In this document: positions 1 through 12,434 of the stretch, piece after piece | Position numbering within the stretch: position 1 is the stretch's first letter | Layout of the letters: each line of letters opens with the position of its first letter | Assembly (NCBI RefSeq): GCF_002086515.1 | Contig: NZ_MVHH01000001.1 | Span: forward strand, 62,001 to 126,000 | DNA from: Mycolicibacter arupensis | GTDB lineage: Bacteria > Actinomycetota > Actinomycetes > Mycobacteriales > Mycobacteriaceae | DNA length: 64,000 nucleotides | Reading direction: 5' to 3' | Notes under the pieces: model-generated | Seen by the model: the letters and a program-made list of their open reading frames with translations, nothing else | The model's database searches: none | Told to the model about the DNA's origin: nothing | Translations under genes and position numbers: made by a program

Positions 1-1
1 C

Positions 2-1123
2 ATGCAGATGCGTCCCGGCCCCAACCGCGTCGGCCCTAAAGGCTGGCTGCAGAGCCTGGCCGATGCCATCAAGCTGGCGCTTAAAGAGGACATCACCCCG
101 TTCAACGTCGACCGCGCAATCTACGCGCTGGCCCCGATCATCTCGACCGTGCCGGCCATCACCGCGTTCGCGGTGATCCCCCTGGGCCCGGAAGTCAGCA
201 TCTTCGGTCATCACACCGCGCTGCAGCTTGCGGACCTGCCGATCGCAGTGCTGTTCGTGCTGGCGATGTCCTCGATCGGGGTCTACGGGATCATCCTGGC
301 CGGGTGGTCGTCCGGCTCTGTCTACCCACTGCTCGGCGGCATCCGCTCCACCGCCCAGGTGATCTCCTACGAAGTCGCGATGGGCCTGGCGTTCGCGTCG
401 GTGTTCCTCTATGCCGGCACCATGGCGACCTCGGGCATCGTGGCGGCCCAGGATCGGATGTGGTTCGCCTTCCTGCTGATGCCGGCGTTCCTGGTCTATC
501 TGACCGCGATGGTCGGTGAGACCAACCGGGCGCCCTTCGACCTGCCCGAAGCCGAAGGCGAACTGGTCGGCGGATTCCACACCGAGTACTCCTCTTTGAA
601 GTTCGCCCTGTTCTTCCTCGCCGAGTACATCAACATGACCACGGTTTCGGCCGTGGCGGTCACGCTGTTCCTCGGCGGGTGGCACGCGCCGTTCCCGCTC
701 AACATGTGGGCCGCGGCCAACACCGGCTGGTGGCCGCTGTTGTGGTTCACGCTCAAGCTCTGGGGCTTCATCTTCGTCTACATCTGGTTGCGGGGCACCC
801 TGCCCCGGCTGCGCTACGACCAGTTCATGGCGCTGGGCTGGAAGATCCTCATCCCGGTGGCGCTGGCCTGGGTGCTGGTCGCCGCGGGAATGCGCACCCT
901 GCGCAATAGCGGCTACGAGCATTGGCAGCCTGCGCTGGCCGCCATCAGTACCGTGACCACCCTCGTAGTCCTGGTGTTCCTCCATCGGCGATTCAGCGCG
1001 CTCAACGCCCGCCTCGACGAGTCCACCGCCGCGGTCCCCACCGTCGCCACCGAGGGTTCGTTCCCGACACCACCGCTGCCCCAACGCGGTTCACCGCGGA
1101 TCAAGGAGGACGTCAATGGCTAG
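2..1123 (+). CDS. nuoH: NADH-quinone oxidoreductase subunit H (5' truncated)
   Basis: This is the membrane subunit of respiratory complex I that joins the peripheral arm to the proton-pumping arm and forms much of the quinone-binding chamber. The open frame runs off the left edge: the visible N-terminus ([17 protein letters not shown]) is an internal NuoH motif that normally follows about 35 residues including the first helix, so the true start lies upstream. Several hydrophobic helices follow, and the conserved loop ending [18 protein letters not shown] is present around residues 193-210. The C-terminus carries a hydrophilic tail of about 50 residues typical of actinobacterial NuoH. It overlaps nuoI by 8 bp, consistent with translational coupling in the nuo operon. 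Confidence 0.96.
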   Translation: MQMRPGPNRVGPKGWLQSLADAIKLALKEDITPFNVDRAIYALAPIISTVPAITAFAVIPLGPEVSIFGHHTALQLADLPIAVLFVLAMSSIGVYGIILAGWSSGSVYPLLGGIRSTAQVISYEVAMGLAFASVFLYAGTMATSGIVAAQDRMWFAFLLMPAFLVYLTAMVGETNRAPFDLPEAEGELVGGFHTEYSSLKFALFFLAEYINMTTVSAVAVTLFLGGWHAPFPLNMWAAANTGWWPLLWFTLKLWGFIFVYIWLRGTLPRLRYDQFMALGWKILIPVALAWVLVAAGMRTLRNSGYEHWQPALAAISTVTTLVVLVFLHRRFSALNARLDESTAAVPTVATEGSFPTPPLPQRGSPRIKEDVNG

Positions 1124-1685
1124 CCTGCGAGACGCCCTGGCCGGGTTCGGCGTCACCTGGAAGACGATGTTCAAACGGCCGATCAACGACGGCTATCCCG
1201 AGAAGAAGAAGCCGACGGCGCCGCGCTACCACGGCCGCCACCAGCTCAACCGGCATCCGGATGGGCTGGAGAAGTGCATCGGGTGCGAGCTGTGCGCCTG
1301 GGCGTGCCCGGCCGACGCCATCTATGTCGAAGCCGCCGACAACACCGACCAGGAGCGCTTCTCCCCCGGCGAACGTTATGGCCGGGTGTACCAGATCAAC
1401 TATCTGCGCTGCATCGGCTGCGGACTGTGTATCGAGGCCTGCCCCACCCGGGCACTGACCATGACCAACAACTACGAGATGGCCGCCGACAACCGCGCCG
1501 AGCTGATCTGGGAACGCGACCAACTGCTGGCCCCGCTACAACCCGGCATGATCGCGCCGCCGCACGCGATGCCACCCGGCGCCACCGAGAAGGACTACTA
1601 CCTGGGCAGGGTGAGCCCGGCCGGCCTCGATGAGGACCCGGACCTGTTCGTCATGCTCGACCGGGTGAAGCAGGGTAAAGCCTGA
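1116..1685 (+). CDS. nuoI: NADH-quinone oxidoreductase subunit I (2 x [4Fe-4S])
   Basis: This 189-residue peripheral subunit of complex I carries the last iron-sulfur clusters before quinone (N6a and N6b in other species). Two ferredoxin motifs are visible, [12 protein letters not shown] from residue 54 and [12 protein letters not shown] from residue 99, each with the CxxCxxCxxxCP pattern. The ATG at 1116 lies inside the end of nuoH and is preceded by an AAGGAGG-like ribosome-binding sequence (1103-1109). The stop codon overlaps the nuoJ start by one base (TGATG). The length fits actinobacterial NuoI, which has a longer C-terminal tail than the enterobacterial protein. Confidence 0.97.
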   Translation: MASLRDALAGFGVTWKTMFKRPINDGYPEKKKPTAPRYHGRHQLNRHPDGLEKCIGCELCAWACPADAIYVEAADNTDQERFSPGERYGRVYQINYLRCIGCGLCIEACPTRALTMTNNYEMAADNRAELIWERDQLLAPLQPGMIAPPHAMPPGATEKDYYLGRVSPAGLDEDPDLFVMLDRVKQGKA

Positions 1686-2506
1686 TGAGCACCACACTGG
1701 CGGCCGCCGACATCGTGGTGCGCACCTCAACCGGGGAAGCGGTCACTTTCTGGGCGCTGGGCGTTATCGCCGTGATCGGTGCCATCGGCGTGGTCACCGC
1801 CGCCAAGGCGGTGTACTCGGCCCTGTTCCTGGCGATGACGATGCTGATCCTGGCGGTGTTCTACTTCGTCCAGGACGCGATGTTCCTCGGTGTGGTGCAG
1901 ATCGTCGTCTACACCGGCGCGGTGATGATGCTGTTCCTGTTCGTGATGATGCTGATCGGTGTGGACTCCGCCGAATCACTGGTGGAGACCCTGCGCGGCC
2001 AGCGCACCGCTGCCACCCTGGCCGGGATCGCGTTCGGGATCCTGCTGATCGCCGGGATCGGCGGTGCCACCATGCACCTGCAGCGCATCGGCACGCCCGC
2101 TGCCGCCGACTCCGGCGCGGCCGACCTGAGCCAGCAGAACGTCGAGGGCCTGGCCGCGCTGATCTTCACCCGCTACCTGTGGGCATTCGAACTCACCAGT
2201 GCACTGCTGATCACCGCGGTGCTCGCCGCCATGGTGCTGACACACCGCGAGCGGTTGCAGCCGCGAATGACGCAGCGGGAGCTGTCCATTCAACGCTTCC
2301 AATCCGGCCGACGGCCGACACCGCTGCCCACCCCCGGCGTCTACGCCCGCCACAATGCCGTCGACATCGCCGCGCTGCTGCCCGACGGGAGCTACTCGCC
2401 GCTGTCAGTGTCGGACACCTTGACCCACCGCTGGGTCGGCGCGACGGGCAATGCGGCACACGCCGAGGCCGACAGTGCCGCCGACAGGGAGGACGCGGGC
2501 CAGTGA
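1685..2506 (+). CDS. nuoJ: NADH-quinone oxidoreductase subunit J
   Basis: This is a membrane-arm subunit of complex I. The 273-residue protein has hydrophobic helices at about residues 20-110 and 165-185, including the conserved stretch [20 protein letters not shown], whose TGAVMMLF segment contains the pi-bulge helix found in NuoJ. The C-terminal 80 residues are hydrophilic and low in complexity, longer than in proteobacterial NuoJ but usual for mycobacteria. It starts on the ATG that overlaps the nuoI stop and ends with a TGA overlapping the GTG start of nuoK, so all three genes should be translated from one message. Confidence 0.96.
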   Translation: MSTTLAAADIVVRTSTGEAVTFWALGVIAVIGAIGVVTAAKAVYSALFLAMTMLILAVFYFVQDAMFLGVVQIVVYTGAVMMLFLFVMMLIGVDSAESLVETLRGQRTAATLAGIAFGILLIAGIGGATMHLQRIGTPAAADSGAADLSQQNVEGLAALIFTRYLWAFELTSALLITAVLAAMVLTHRERLQPRMTQRELSIQRFQSGRRPTPLPTPGVYARHNAVDIAALLPDGSYSPLSVSDTLTHRWVGATGNAAHAEADSAADREDAGQ

Positions 2507-2802
2507 ATCCGGAGAACTATCTCTACCTGTCGGCGATGCTGTTCACCATCGGAGCCACCGGAGTGTTGTTGCGACGCAATGCACTGGTGATGTTCATGTG
2601 CGTCGAACTGATGCTCAATGCCGCCAACCTGGCATTCGTCACCTTCGCCCGGCTGCACTCCCAGCTCGACGGCCAGATGGTGGCGTTTTTCACCATGGTC
2701 GTCGCCGCCTGCGAGGTGGTGATCGGCCTGGCCATCATCATGACGATCTTCCGGGCCCGGCGATCCGCCTCGGTCGACGACGCGAACCTACTGCGCGGCT
2801 AG
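2503..2802 (+). CDS. nuoK: NADH-quinone oxidoreductase subunit K
   Basis: This is a small antiporter-like (MrpC-type) subunit of the complex I membrane arm. Translation from the GTG at 2503, which overlaps the nuoJ stop (GTGA), gives 99 residues starting [10 protein letters not shown], the usual NuoK length. Three transmembrane helices are evident. The two membrane-buried glutamates needed for proton transfer in the family are present, in [11 protein letters not shown] (helix 2) and [11 protein letters not shown] (helix 3). The longer upstream reading frame is rejected because it is a shadow of nuoJ. The stop is 14 bp before nuoL. Confidence 0.96.
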   Translation: MNPENYLYLSAMLFTIGATGVLLRRNALVMFMCVELMLNAANLAFVTFARLHSQLDGQMVAFFTMVVAACEVVIGLAIIMTIFRARRSASVDDANLLRG

Positions 2803-2816
2803 GAGTTGGGGAGCCT

Positions 2817-4757
2817 ATGACGAACGTGAGCCAGTTGAGCTGGCTGCTGGTAGCCCTGCCCACGGCCGGTGCACTGATCCTGCTACTCGGCGGTCGCCGA
2901 ACCGACCGATGGGGTCACCTGCTGGCCTGCGTCACCGTGCTCTCCTCCTTCGGGATCGGGCTGGCGCTGCTGGCCGACATGCTGGGCCGAGACGGCGAAG
3001 ACCGGGCCATCCACACGCATCTGTTCAGTTGGGTTCCGGTGGGCGCCCTGCAGGTCGACTTCGGCATGCTGGTCGATCAGCTCTCGATCTGCTTCGTCCT
3101 GCTGATCAGTGGCGTCGGCTCGTTGATCCACATCTACTCGACCGGCTACATGAAGCACGACCCCGACCGCAGGCGCTTCTTCGCCTACCTGAACCTGTTC
3201 GTCGCGGCGATGCTGCTGCTGGTCGTCGCCGACAACTATCTGGGCCTGTATGTCGGCTGGGAGGGCGTCGGTCTGGCGTCCTACCTGCTGATCGGATTCT
3301 GGTACACCAAGCCGGTGGCTGCCGCGGCCGGCAAGAAGGCGTTCGTCTCCAACCGGGTCGGCGACATCGGACTGTCGCTGGCCATGTTCGTGATGTTCGC
3401 CGGTTTCGGCACGTTGTCCTTCGAGGGCCTGTTCGGCGCGGTCGAGGACGCGGGACCGAGCGGGCTGACCACCGCCATCGGCTTGCTGCTGCTGGTCGGG
3501 GCGTGCGCCAAGTCCGCGCAGGTTCCGTTGCAGGCCTGGTTGTTCGATGCCATGGAGGGTCCCACCCCGGTCTCGGCGCTGATCCACGCCGCCACCATGG
3601 TGACCGCCGGTGTGTACCTGATCGTGCGGTCGGGCCCGGTGTTCGATCTGTCGCCGGACGCCCGGCTGGCGGTGGTCGTCGTGGGGGCCCTGACCCTGCT
3701 GTTCGGGGCGATCATCGGCTGCGCCAACGACGACATCAAGAGGGCGCTGGCGGCGTCCACGGTCAGCCAGATCGGCTACATGGTGCTGGCCGCGGGCCTG
3801 GGGCCGGCCGGCTACGCGGTGGCGATCATGCACCTGCTCACCCACGGATTCTTCAAGGCCGGGCTGTTCCTGGGCTCGGGCTCGGTGATGCACGGAATGA
3901 ACGACGAACAGGACATGCGCCGCTACGGCGCGCTGCGCAGCTTCATGCCGGTCACGTTCGCCACCTTCGGTCTGTGCTACCTGGCGATCATCGGAGTGCC
4001 GCCGTTTGCGGGCTACTGGTCCAAGGACGCCATCATCGAGGCGGCGTTGGCCTCCGGCGGCACGCGCGGCTGGGTGCTGGGAGCCGTCACGATCCTGGGC
4101 GCCGGGATCACCGCCTTCTACATGACCCGGGTGATGCTCATGACGTTCGGCGGAGAGCGTCGCTGGGCCGCCGACGAGAGCGAGGTGAGCGCGGAGCGGG
4201 CACTGCAGCATCCGCACGAGTCGCCGCGGGTGATGACCTGGCCGATGATCGTCCTCGCCCTGGGCGCGGTCTTCGCCGGGGCGGCCCTGGCCATCGGCGG
4301 GCGCTTGGAGCATTGGCTGGAGCCGGTGGTGCGCTCCGTGGCGGCGGTCGCCGACCACGAGGCCGCCCACGCCATCCCGGCCTGGCTGACCGGTGCGATC
4401 ACGCTGGGCGTTGTCGGGCTCGGAGTTGCCGTGGCCTACAACATGTACGGCCGCAAGCCGATACCGGTCACCGCACCCACGGACGTGTCCGCACTGACGG
4501 TCGCGGCCCGCAAGTATCTCTACGGCGATGCCATCAACGAGGAGGTGCTCATGCGTCCGGGAAACCGACTGGCTCAGGCCTTGGTCACCGTTGACGACCG
4601 GGTGGTGGACGGTTCGGTCAACACGACCGCCGGGCTGGTGGCGCTCGCGTCATATCTGGTGCGGCGACTGCAGACCGGGTTCGTGCGCTCGTACGCGTTG
4701 ACGATGCTGGCCGGCACGGTCCTGGTGGTCGCGGTGGTGTTGGCGGTGCAGCTGTGA
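2817..4757 (+). CDS. nuoL: NADH-quinone oxidoreductase subunit L
   Basis: This is the distal antiporter-like proton-pumping subunit of complex I, 646 residues from the ATG at 2817. The start follows AGGAGTTGGGGAGCCT, which provides a good ribosome-binding site, and it removes about 120 residues of spurious upstream translation. Conserved features include [17 protein letters not shown], with the transmembrane glutamate, and [20 protein letters not shown], with the pumping lysine and the proline-rich discontinuous helix. A C-terminal lateral helix region follows. The TGA overlaps the nuoM GTG by 4 bp. Confidence 0.97.
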   Translation: MTNVSQLSWLLVALPTAGALILLLGGRRTDRWGHLLACVTVLSSFGIGLALLADMLGRDGEDRAIHTHLFSWVPVGALQVDFGMLVDQLSICFVLLISGVGSLIHIYSTGYMKHDPDRRRFFAYLNLFVAAMLLLVVADNYLGLYVGWEGVGLASYLLIGFWYTKPVAAAAGKKAFVSNRVGDIGLSLAMFVMFAGFGTLSFEGLFGAVEDAGPSGLTTAIGLLLLVGACAKSAQVPLQAWLFDAMEGPTPVSALIHAATMVTAGVYLIVRSGPVFDLSPDARLAVVVVGALTLLFGAIIGCANDDIKRALAASTVSQIGYMVLAAGLGPAGYAVAIMHLLTHGFFKAGLFLGSGSVMHGMNDEQDMRRYGALRSFMPVTFATFGLCYLAIIGVPPFAGYWSKDAIIEAALASGGTRGWVLGAVTILGAGITAFYMTRVMLMTFGGERRWAADESEVSAERALQHPHESPRVMTWPMIVLALGAVFAGAALAIGGRLEHWLEPVVRSVAAVADHEAAHAIPAWLTGAITLGVVGLGVAVAYNMYGRKPIPVTAPTDVSALTVAARKYLYGDAINEEVLMRPGNRLAQALVTVDDRVVDGSVNTTAGLVALASYLVRRLQTGFVRSYALTMLAGTVLVVAVVLAVQL

Positions 4758-6334
4758 ACACCAACGGACTGCCCCTGCTGAGCCTGCTGTGGCTGGTGCC
4801 ACTGGTCGGCGCCGGACTTGTCATCGTGTTGCCTGCCGGGCGGGCCGGCCTGGCCAAATGCGTAGGTCTGCTGGCGAGTTTCGTGACGTTGGCGGTGGCG
4901 GTCGTGGTCACGGCCGAGTTCGACACCACCCCGGTGGCCGCGCCGTATCAGTTCGTGGAGTCCCACCGGTGGATTCCGGCGTTCGGGGCGAGCTACACAC
5001 TGGGTGTGGACGGAATCGCGGTGATTCTGGCGTTGCTGACCGCCGGCCTGGTGCCACTGCTCATGCTGGCCGGCTGGAACGACGGCGATACCGACGGCAC
5101 GGGACTGCGCAGCCGGGGCCCGCACGCGTTCACAGCACTGATATTGACCGTCGAGGCGATGGTGTTGATCTCGTTGGTCTCACTCGATGTGCTGCTGTTC
5201 TACGTGTTCTTCGAGGCGATGCTGATCCCGATGTACTTCATGATCGGAGGATTCGGCAACGGAGCCAAGCGATCACAAGCTGCGTTGAAGTTCCTGTTGT
5301 ACAACCTGTTCGGCGGCCTGATCATGCTGGCCGCGGTCATCGGGGTGTACGTGGTCAGCTCCGGCGAAGGGACCTCCGGCGGCACGTTCGACTTCCGGGA
5401 ACTGGTCTCGATGTTCTCCCCCGCGACCACCACCGTGGACCCGGGCGTCCTCAAACTGCTGTTCGCCGGCTTCATGTTCGCCTTCGCGGTCAAGGCCCCG
5501 CTGTGGCCACTGCACCGCTGGCTGCCCGATGCCGCCGTGGAATCCACCCCGGCGACCGCAGTGCTGATGATGGCGGTGATGGACAAGGTCGGCACCTTCG
5601 GGATGCTGCGTTACTGCCTGCAGCTGTTCCCGGATGCCTCAACGTATTTTCGGCCGGCCATCATCGTGCTGGCAGTCATCGGCGTGGTCTACGGCGCGAT
5701 GGTGGCCATCGGCCAGCGCGACATGATGCGACTGATCGCCTACACCTCGATCTCGCACTTCGGGTTCATCATTCTGGGGATCTTCGTGATGACCAGTCAG
5801 GGGCAGAGCGGTTCGACGCTGTACATGCTCAACCACGGACTGTCCACGGCGGCACTGTTCCTGATCGCCGGGTTCCTGGTCGCCCGCCGTGGCGGCGCCC
5901 GGGCGATCTCCGACTACGGCGGCGTGCAGAAGGTGGCGCCGGTGATGGCGGGAACCTTCATGGTGGCCTCCATGGCCACCCTGTCGCTACCTGGGCTGGC
6001 CCCGTTCATCAGCGAATTCCTGGTCCTGGTCGGCACATTCAACCGCTATTGGGTTGCCGCTGCCGTGGGCTCCACGGCGCTGGTGCTGTCCTCGATCTAC
6101 ATGCTGTGGCTGTATCAACGGGTCATGACCGGCCCGGTCACGCACGAGAATGAGGGCATCCGAGATCTGGTGCCCCGCGAGCTGCTTGTGGTCGCGCCGT
6201 TGATCGCCCTGCTGCTGTTCCTCGGTTTCTACCCCAAACCCGCACTGGACATCATCAATCCGGGCGTCGCGCACACCTTGACCACCATCGGTCAAACCGA
6301 CCCGGCACCGCTGACCGCTGAGGGGGCGCACTGA
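4754..6334 (+). CDS. nuoM: NADH-quinone oxidoreductase subunit M
   Basis: This is an antiporter-like proton-pumping subunit of complex I, 526 residues. It starts on a GTG that overlaps the nuoL stop. The sequence [18 protein letters not shown] carries the buried glutamate of helix 5, and [19 protein letters not shown] carries the helix 7 lysine and the conserved WLPDA loop. About 14 hydrophobic helices are apparent, as expected. It ends 2 bp before the nuoN ATG, so the spacing keeps it in the same operon. Confidence 0.97.
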   Translation: MNTNGLPLLSLLWLVPLVGAGLVIVLPAGRAGLAKCVGLLASFVTLAVAVVVTAEFDTTPVAAPYQFVESHRWIPAFGASYTLGVDGIAVILALLTAGLVPLLMLAGWNDGDTDGTGLRSRGPHAFTALILTVEAMVLISLVSLDVLLFYVFFEAMLIPMYFMIGGFGNGAKRSQAALKFLLYNLFGGLIMLAAVIGVYVVSSGEGTSGGTFDFRELVSMFSPATTTVDPGVLKLLFAGFMFAFAVKAPLWPLHRWLPDAAVESTPATAVLMMAVMDKVGTFGMLRYCLQLFPDASTYFRPAIIVLAVIGVVYGAMVAIGQRDMMRLIAYTSISHFGFIILGIFVMTSQGQSGSTLYMLNHGLSTAALFLIAGFLVARRGGARAISDYGGVQKVAPVMAGTFMVASMATLSLPGLAPFISEFLVLVGTFNRYWVAAAVGSTALVLSSIYMLWLYQRVMTGPVTHENEGIRDLVPRELLVVAPLIALLLFLGFYPKPALDIINPGVAHTLTTIGQTDPAPLTAEGAH

Positions 6335-6336
6335 CC

Positions 6337-7941
6337 ATGTCGGGCATGCCAATCCCATCCGTCGAGTACGGCCTCCTGCTGCCGCTGCTGATCGTTTTCG
6401 GCACCGCGGTCACCGGCGTGCTGTTCGAGGCGTTCGTCCCGCGCCGGGCGCGCTACGTCATGCAGGTGCTGCTTGCGGTCGCCGGGCTGGCCGCAGCATT
6501 CGCCGCCATCGTGGCGGTGGGCCGCGAACTGCCCGCCTCCGGGCGCATCGCCGTACTGGGTGCCGTGGCCGTCGACCGGCCGGCGTTGGTGCTGCAGGGC
6601 ACCCTGGTGCTGGTCGGGATCATGGCCGTCGTGTTCATCGCCGAGCGCAACATCGGTGCGGGCGTTCCCGAGGGTCCGGGCGCGGCGACCGCGCCGACGG
6701 CCGCCCCCAGGCACGCGGGCCTGGACGCCTTCACACCGCAGGCGTCTGCCGTGCCGGACAGCGTCGCCGAACTCGACGCGGCGCGCGCCGGGGTGACCCA
6801 GACCGAGGTGTTCCCACTGACCCTGCTGGCGGTGGGCGGCATGATGGTGTTTCTGGCGGCCAATGACCTGGTCACCATGTTCGTGGCACTGGAAGTGCTC
6901 TCCCTGCCGCTGTATCTGTTGTGCGGGCTGGCGCGCTACCGTCGCCTGCTCTCGCAGGAGGCGGCGCTGAAGTACTTCCTGCTGGGTGCGTTCTCCTCGG
7001 CGTTGTTTCTGTTCGGTGCGGCGTTGCTCTACGGCGCCACCGCGACGCTGGCACTGCCGGAGATCGGCGAGCAGCTGTTCTCCCACAGCAGTGATCCGCT
7101 GGCGCTGATCGGCGCCGGCCTGGTCCTGGTGGGCCTGTTCTTCAAGGTCGGAGCCGTGCCGTTCCATTCGTGGGTTCCCGACGTCTACGTCGGTGCTCCG
7201 ACACCGGTCACCGGTTTCATGGCGGCCGCCACCAAAGTCGCCGCCTTCGGTGCGATGCTGCGGATCCTCTACGTGGCACTGCCTGCGTTGCATGACCACT
7301 GGCGTCCGCTGCTGTGGCTGATCGCGGTGCTGACCATGGTGGTCGCCACCATCGCGGCGATCACTCAGACCGAGGTCAAGCGGATGCTGGCATATTCCTC
7401 GGTCGCCCATGCGGGCTTTGTGTTGACCGGTGTGCTTTCGGCGATCCCGGCCGGCATCTCCGCGACGTTGTTCTACCTGGTGGCCTACAGCTTCTCCACG
7501 GTGGGGGCCTTCGCCGTGGTCAATCTGATCCGCAACCCCGGCGGCGAAGAAGAGCTCGACATGTCCCGGTGGGCCGGTTTGGGCCGGCGATATCCCATTG
7601 TGGGTCTGCTGTTTTCGATGTTCCTGCTGGCTTTCGCCGGAATCCCGTTGACCAGTGGATTCATCAGCAAGTTCGCGGTGTTCAAGGCGGCCGCTGAGGG
7701 TGGTGCGGCGCCCCTGGTGGTGGTCGGCGTGGTGGCCAGCGGCGTTGCGGCCTACTTCTACGTGCGAGTCATCGTGTTGATGTTCTTCACCGACTCCCCC
7801 GCCGACCCGCCGCATCTGGTGCTTCCCAGTGTGTGGAGCAAAGCGGCGATAGCGCTGTGCGCCGCGGCCACGGTGCTGTTGGGCATCTTGCCGCAGCCGC
7901 TGCTGGACCTGGTGGACGCGGCAACGCAATTCGCGCAGTAA
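6337..7941 (+). CDS. nuoN: NADH-quinone oxidoreductase subunit N
   Basis: This is the antiporter-like subunit next to NuoK in the complex I membrane arm, 534 residues, and the last gene of the nuo operon. Family signatures are the buried-glutamate segment ALEVLSLPLYLLCGLARYRR, the following SQEAALKYFLLGAFSSALFL, and KVGAVPFHSWVPDVYVGAPT, with its lysine and conserved proline. A hydrophilic loop at about residues 105-155 is rich in Ala and Pro. I see no strong terminator hairpin after the stop; a flavin-reductase gene begins about 40 bp downstream on the same strand and could be co-transcribed. Confidence 0.96.
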   Translation: MSGMPIPSVEYGLLLPLLIVFGTAVTGVLFEAFVPRRARYVMQVLLAVAGLAAAFAAIVAVGRELPASGRIAVLGAVAVDRPALVLQGTLVLVGIMAVVFIAERNIGAGVPEGPGAATAPTAAPRHAGLDAFTPQASAVPDSVAELDAARAGVTQTEVFPLTLLAVGGMMVFLAANDLVTMFVALEVLSLPLYLLCGLARYRRLLSQEAALKYFLLGAFSSALFLFGAALLYGATATLALPEIGEQLFSHSSDPLALIGAGLVLVGLFFKVGAVPFHSWVPDVYVGAPTPVTGFMAAATKVAAFGAMLRILYVALPALHDHWRPLLWLIAVLTMVVATIAAITQTEVKRMLAYSSVAHAGFVLTGVLSAIPAGISATLFYLVAYSFSTVGAFAVVNLIRNPGGEEELDMSRWAGLGRRYPIVGLLFSMFLLAFAGIPLTSGFISKFAVFKAAAEGGAAPLVVVGVVASGVAAYFYVRVIVLMFFTDSPADPPHLVLPSVWSKAAIALCAAATVLLGILPQPLLDLVDAATQFAQ

Positions 7942-7981
7942 GTGGGGTATGCCTGTCGCCCGGGGCGGGTACACCCCTGAT

Positions 7982-8470
7982 ATGCCCGACGAGTCTTTCG
8001 ACGCACTGGTGGCCAAGCTGGACTACAGCATGTTCGTGGTGACCACGGCGGCCGACGGTCACCCCGCAGGCTGCCTGGTGGGTTTCGCCACCCAGACCAG
8101 CATCGATCCTCCGAGGTTTCTGGTGGGGGTGTCCAAGCGCAACCACACCTTCGCCGTGGCCGCCCAGTCCGACCATCTGGCCATCCACGTCCTGGCACGT
8201 CGCGATGTCGCACTGGCTCGGCTGTTCGGCAGTCAGACCGGCGACGACATCGACAAGTTCGCGCGCTGCTCCTGGCACCCTGGGCCGGCGGGCATGCCCA
8301 TTCTCGATGACGCGCCCGGGTGGTTCGTCGGCAAGATCCTGCGTCGCATCGACCTCGGTGATCACCTCGGCCACTTCATGGAACCTGTCGCCGGCCATGC
8401 GCCTGAGGGTGACGTCGACCTGCTGTCGTTCTCCGATGTCAAGGATTTCGAGCCGGGCCACCAGGCCTGA
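7982..8470 (+). CDS. Flavin reductase-like (FMN-binding split-barrel) protein
   Basis: This small protein of 162 residues resembles flavin reductases and FMN-binding split-barrel proteins, which reduce free FMN or FAD with NAD(P)H, often for a partner monooxygenase. The pattern LDYSMFVVTTAADGHPAGCLVGFATQ, read in two overlapping parts as LDYSMFVVTTAADG and GCLVGFATQTS, and PPRFLVGVSKRNHT match the flavin-contacting strands of the family. The ATG at 7982 (MPDESFDALVAK) is preferred because the fold begins there; an in-frame ATG at 7949 would add 11 residues. It converges on the Gfo/Idh gene with a 7-bp gap. No dedicated oxygenase partner is adjacent, so its electron acceptor is unknown. Confidence 0.8.
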   Translation: MPDESFDALVAKLDYSMFVVTTAADGHPAGCLVGFATQTSIDPPRFLVGVSKRNHTFAVAAQSDHLAIHVLARRDVALARLFGSQTGDDIDKFARCSWHPGPAGMPILDDAPGWFVGKILRRIDLGDHLGHFMEPVAGHAPEGDVDLLSFSDVKDFEPGHQA

Positions 8471-8477
8471 CCGGAAC

Positions 8478-9512
8478 TCAGCGGCGCGCTGCCGGCTCGC
8501 GCAGCGGGAGCCCGGCCGCCCGATAGATCGCGTCGATGACAGTCATGTTCTCGATCGCGTCCTGCGGGGTGGTGCGCACCGGCGCGCCGCGTAATACCGC
8601 GTCGGCGAACGCGTCGAGTTGGTAGGCATAGGACGCGCGGTGGGTGAACCGCTCGACTCGCCTGCCGCGGGGCGAGCGGATCTGCAGCCGGTGAAAGTAC
8701 TGCGGCATCAGGGGATTGAGTGCCCGCAGTTCGCCACGCTCACCGATCACGCGGGCACTGACCTGCAGCAGGTTGGTCGACCACAGCGAGCAGCGGATGG
8801 TCCCGGTGTGGCCGGCGGGAAACCGCAGCTGCGCCGTCATCGCGCGGTCGACGAGCGGATCGCGCAGCTTTGCCTGCGCGGAAACGACTTCCGGGGTTGC
8901 TCCGCCGAAGGTACGCGCCATGTGCACCGCGTAGCAGCCGGCGTCCATCAGCGCCCCGCCCGCCAGTGCGTAGTCATAGCGGATGTCGGAGAACCGCGGC
9001 AGCGGGAAACTGAGTGCGGCGTCCACCTGGCGCAGCTCCCCGAGCTCGCCCGAGGCGATCACCTCTTCGATGCGGGCGGTCATCGGGTGATAGCGGTAGT
9101 GAAACGCCTCCATCACCACGCGATCGGTTGCGGCGGCCGCCGCGGCGATCTCACGAGCCTCGGCCGCATTGGCGGTAAAGGGCTTCTCGCAGAGCACATG
9201 CTTGCCGGCCGTCAGCGCAGCGCGGGTCCAGCTGCCGTGCAGGTGGTTGGGCAGTGGAATGTAGACGGCGTCGAGATCCGGGTCGGCGATCAGCGCGTCG
9301 TAGCTGGTGTGCACCCGGTCGATACCGTGCTTGGTGGCGAAGCCGCGGGCGCGCTCGGCGTCGCGGGCCGCCACGGCACTCACCACCACCTCGGGATGGG
9401 CGGCGGCCGGTTTGAGCAGGGCATCCGGGGTGATCCGCGCCGCGCCGAGCACGCCGATGCGCAGCGTGCCGGTGCTCGGGGTCACGGGCTGCGGATCGTT
9501 CGCTGGAGACAT
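8478..9512 (-). CDS. Gfo/Idh/MocA family NAD(P)-dependent oxidoreductase
   Basis: This is a predicted sugar- or cyclitol-type dehydrogenase of the glucose-fructose oxidoreductase / inositol dehydrogenase family, 344 residues. The N-terminal Rossmann motif GVLGAARIT is followed by the conserved CEKPFTANAAEA, which holds the EKP lysine typical of the catalytic site, and by MEAFHYRYHP and DAGCYAVH in the C-terminal alpha/beta domain. I start it at the ATG at 9512 (MSPANDPQPV); a longer start at 9572 would run into the upstream gene. It lies 4 bp after the TetR gene on the same strand, so the two form an operon and the regulator probably controls it. The substrate cannot be assigned. Confidence 0.9.
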   Translation of the reverse strand: MSPANDPQPVTPSTGTLRIGVLGAARITPDALLKPAAAHPEVVVSAVAARDAERARGFATKHGIDRVHTSYDALIADPDLDAVYIPLPNHLHGSWTRAALTAGKHVLCEKPFTANAAEAREIAAAAAATDRVVMEAFHYRYHPMTARIEEVIASGELGELRQVDAALSFPLPRFSDIRYDYALAGGALMDAGCYAVHMARTFGGATPEVVSAQAKLRDPLVDRAMTAQLRFPAGHTGTIRCSLWSTNLLQVSARVIGERGELRALNPLMPQYFHRLQIRSPRGRRVERFTHRASYAYQLDAFADAVLRGAPVRTTPQDAIENMTVIDAIYRAAGLPLREPAARR

Positions 9513-9516
9513 CGGA

Positions 9517-11303
<1,787 letters not shown>

Positions 11304-11304
<1 letters not shown>

Positions 11305-12419
11305 TGCTCGGCCCACTCGACGAGTTTCCGATTCACCAGATACCCCAACCGATCGCCTGGCCGGGTTCTTCAGATCGCAATTTCTATGACCGCTGCTACC
11401 TCAACGCCCACGACCGAACCGGGGACATCTTCTTGATCACCGGGTCCGGTTACTACCCCAACCTTGGCGTCAAGGACGCCTACGTCCTGATACGCCGCGG
11501 CGACACCCAGACCGCGGTGCACCTGTCCGACGCCATGGACCAAGACCGGCTCAATCAGCGGATCGGCGCCTACCGCATAGAGGTCACCGATCCGCTGCGC
11601 CGCCTGCGGGTGGTGATGGATGAGACCGAGGGCATCGCGCTCGACCTGCGCTGGGAAGGGTTGTTCGACCCCGTGCAGGAGCAGCGGCACATTCTGCGTA
11701 CCGGCAACCGGGTGACCCTGGATGCACAGCGCTTTGCCCAAGTCGGTTGCTGGAGTGGACAGATCGTGATCGACGGTGAAGAGATCGCCGTCGATCCCGA
11801 CGTCTGGATCGGATCACGCGACCGCTCGTGGGGCATTCGGCCGGTCGGGGAACGCGAGCCCGCCGGCCGGCCCGCCGACCCGCCGTTCGACGGCATGTGG
11901 TGGCTGTACCTGCCGATGGCATTCGAGGACTTCGCGGTGGTGATGATCATCCAGGAAGAGCCCGACGGCTTCCGTTCCCTCAACGACTGCAGCCGTATCT
12001 GGCGTGACGGCCGCGTCGAGCAGTTGGGCTGGCCACGAATCTCCACCCGCTACCGGCCAGGCACCCGCATCGCCACCGGGGCCACCATCGAGGCAAGCCG
12101 GCCCGACGGCACACCGGTGGTCTTCGAGGTGGAGTCCAAGCTGCCGGTACCCATCCACGTCGGCGGCGGCTACGGCGGCGACATCGACTGGCTGCACGGC
12201 CAGTGGAAGGGTGAGAAGTTCACCGAGCGGCTGACTTATGACATGACCGATCCGGGCGTCCTGGGGCGCACCAGCTTCGGGATGATCGACCACGTGGGGC
12301 GGGCGGTGTGCCGCGACGGGGACGCCGCCCCGGTCGAGGGCTGGGGCCTCTACGAACACGGCGTGCTGGGACGCCACGACCCGACGGGATTCCCGGACTG
12401 GGTCACCATGGCTCCCTAG
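11304..12419 (+). CDS. Conserved hypothetical protein, possibly lipocalin/CrtC-like
   Basis: I do not recognise a definite family. The 371-residue protein has no signal peptide or membrane segment and is rich in predicted beta strands and aromatic residues (PFDGMWWLYLPMAF, YGGDIDWLHGQWKG). This is a profile seen in AttH or hydroxyneurosporene-synthase-like (CrtC) double lipocalin proteins that bind hydrophobic ligands. It is translationally coupled to the upstream kinase through the TGATG overlap, so the two products probably act together. A role in handling a lipid or steroid-like compound is an inference from fold impression and neighbours only. Confidence 0.7.
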
Positions 12420-12434
12420 GACCTAACGCTGGTG

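Noticed and set aside
2883..4370. Long minus-strand frame of 495 codons inside nuoL
   Set aside because: It is a GC-rich shadow of nuoL: the product is rich in Arg, Gln and His and has no recognised domain.
6292..8016. 574-codon minus-strand frame across nuoN
   Set aside because: It is antisense to the well-supported NuoN, with Gln/His/Arg-biased composition typical of shadows.
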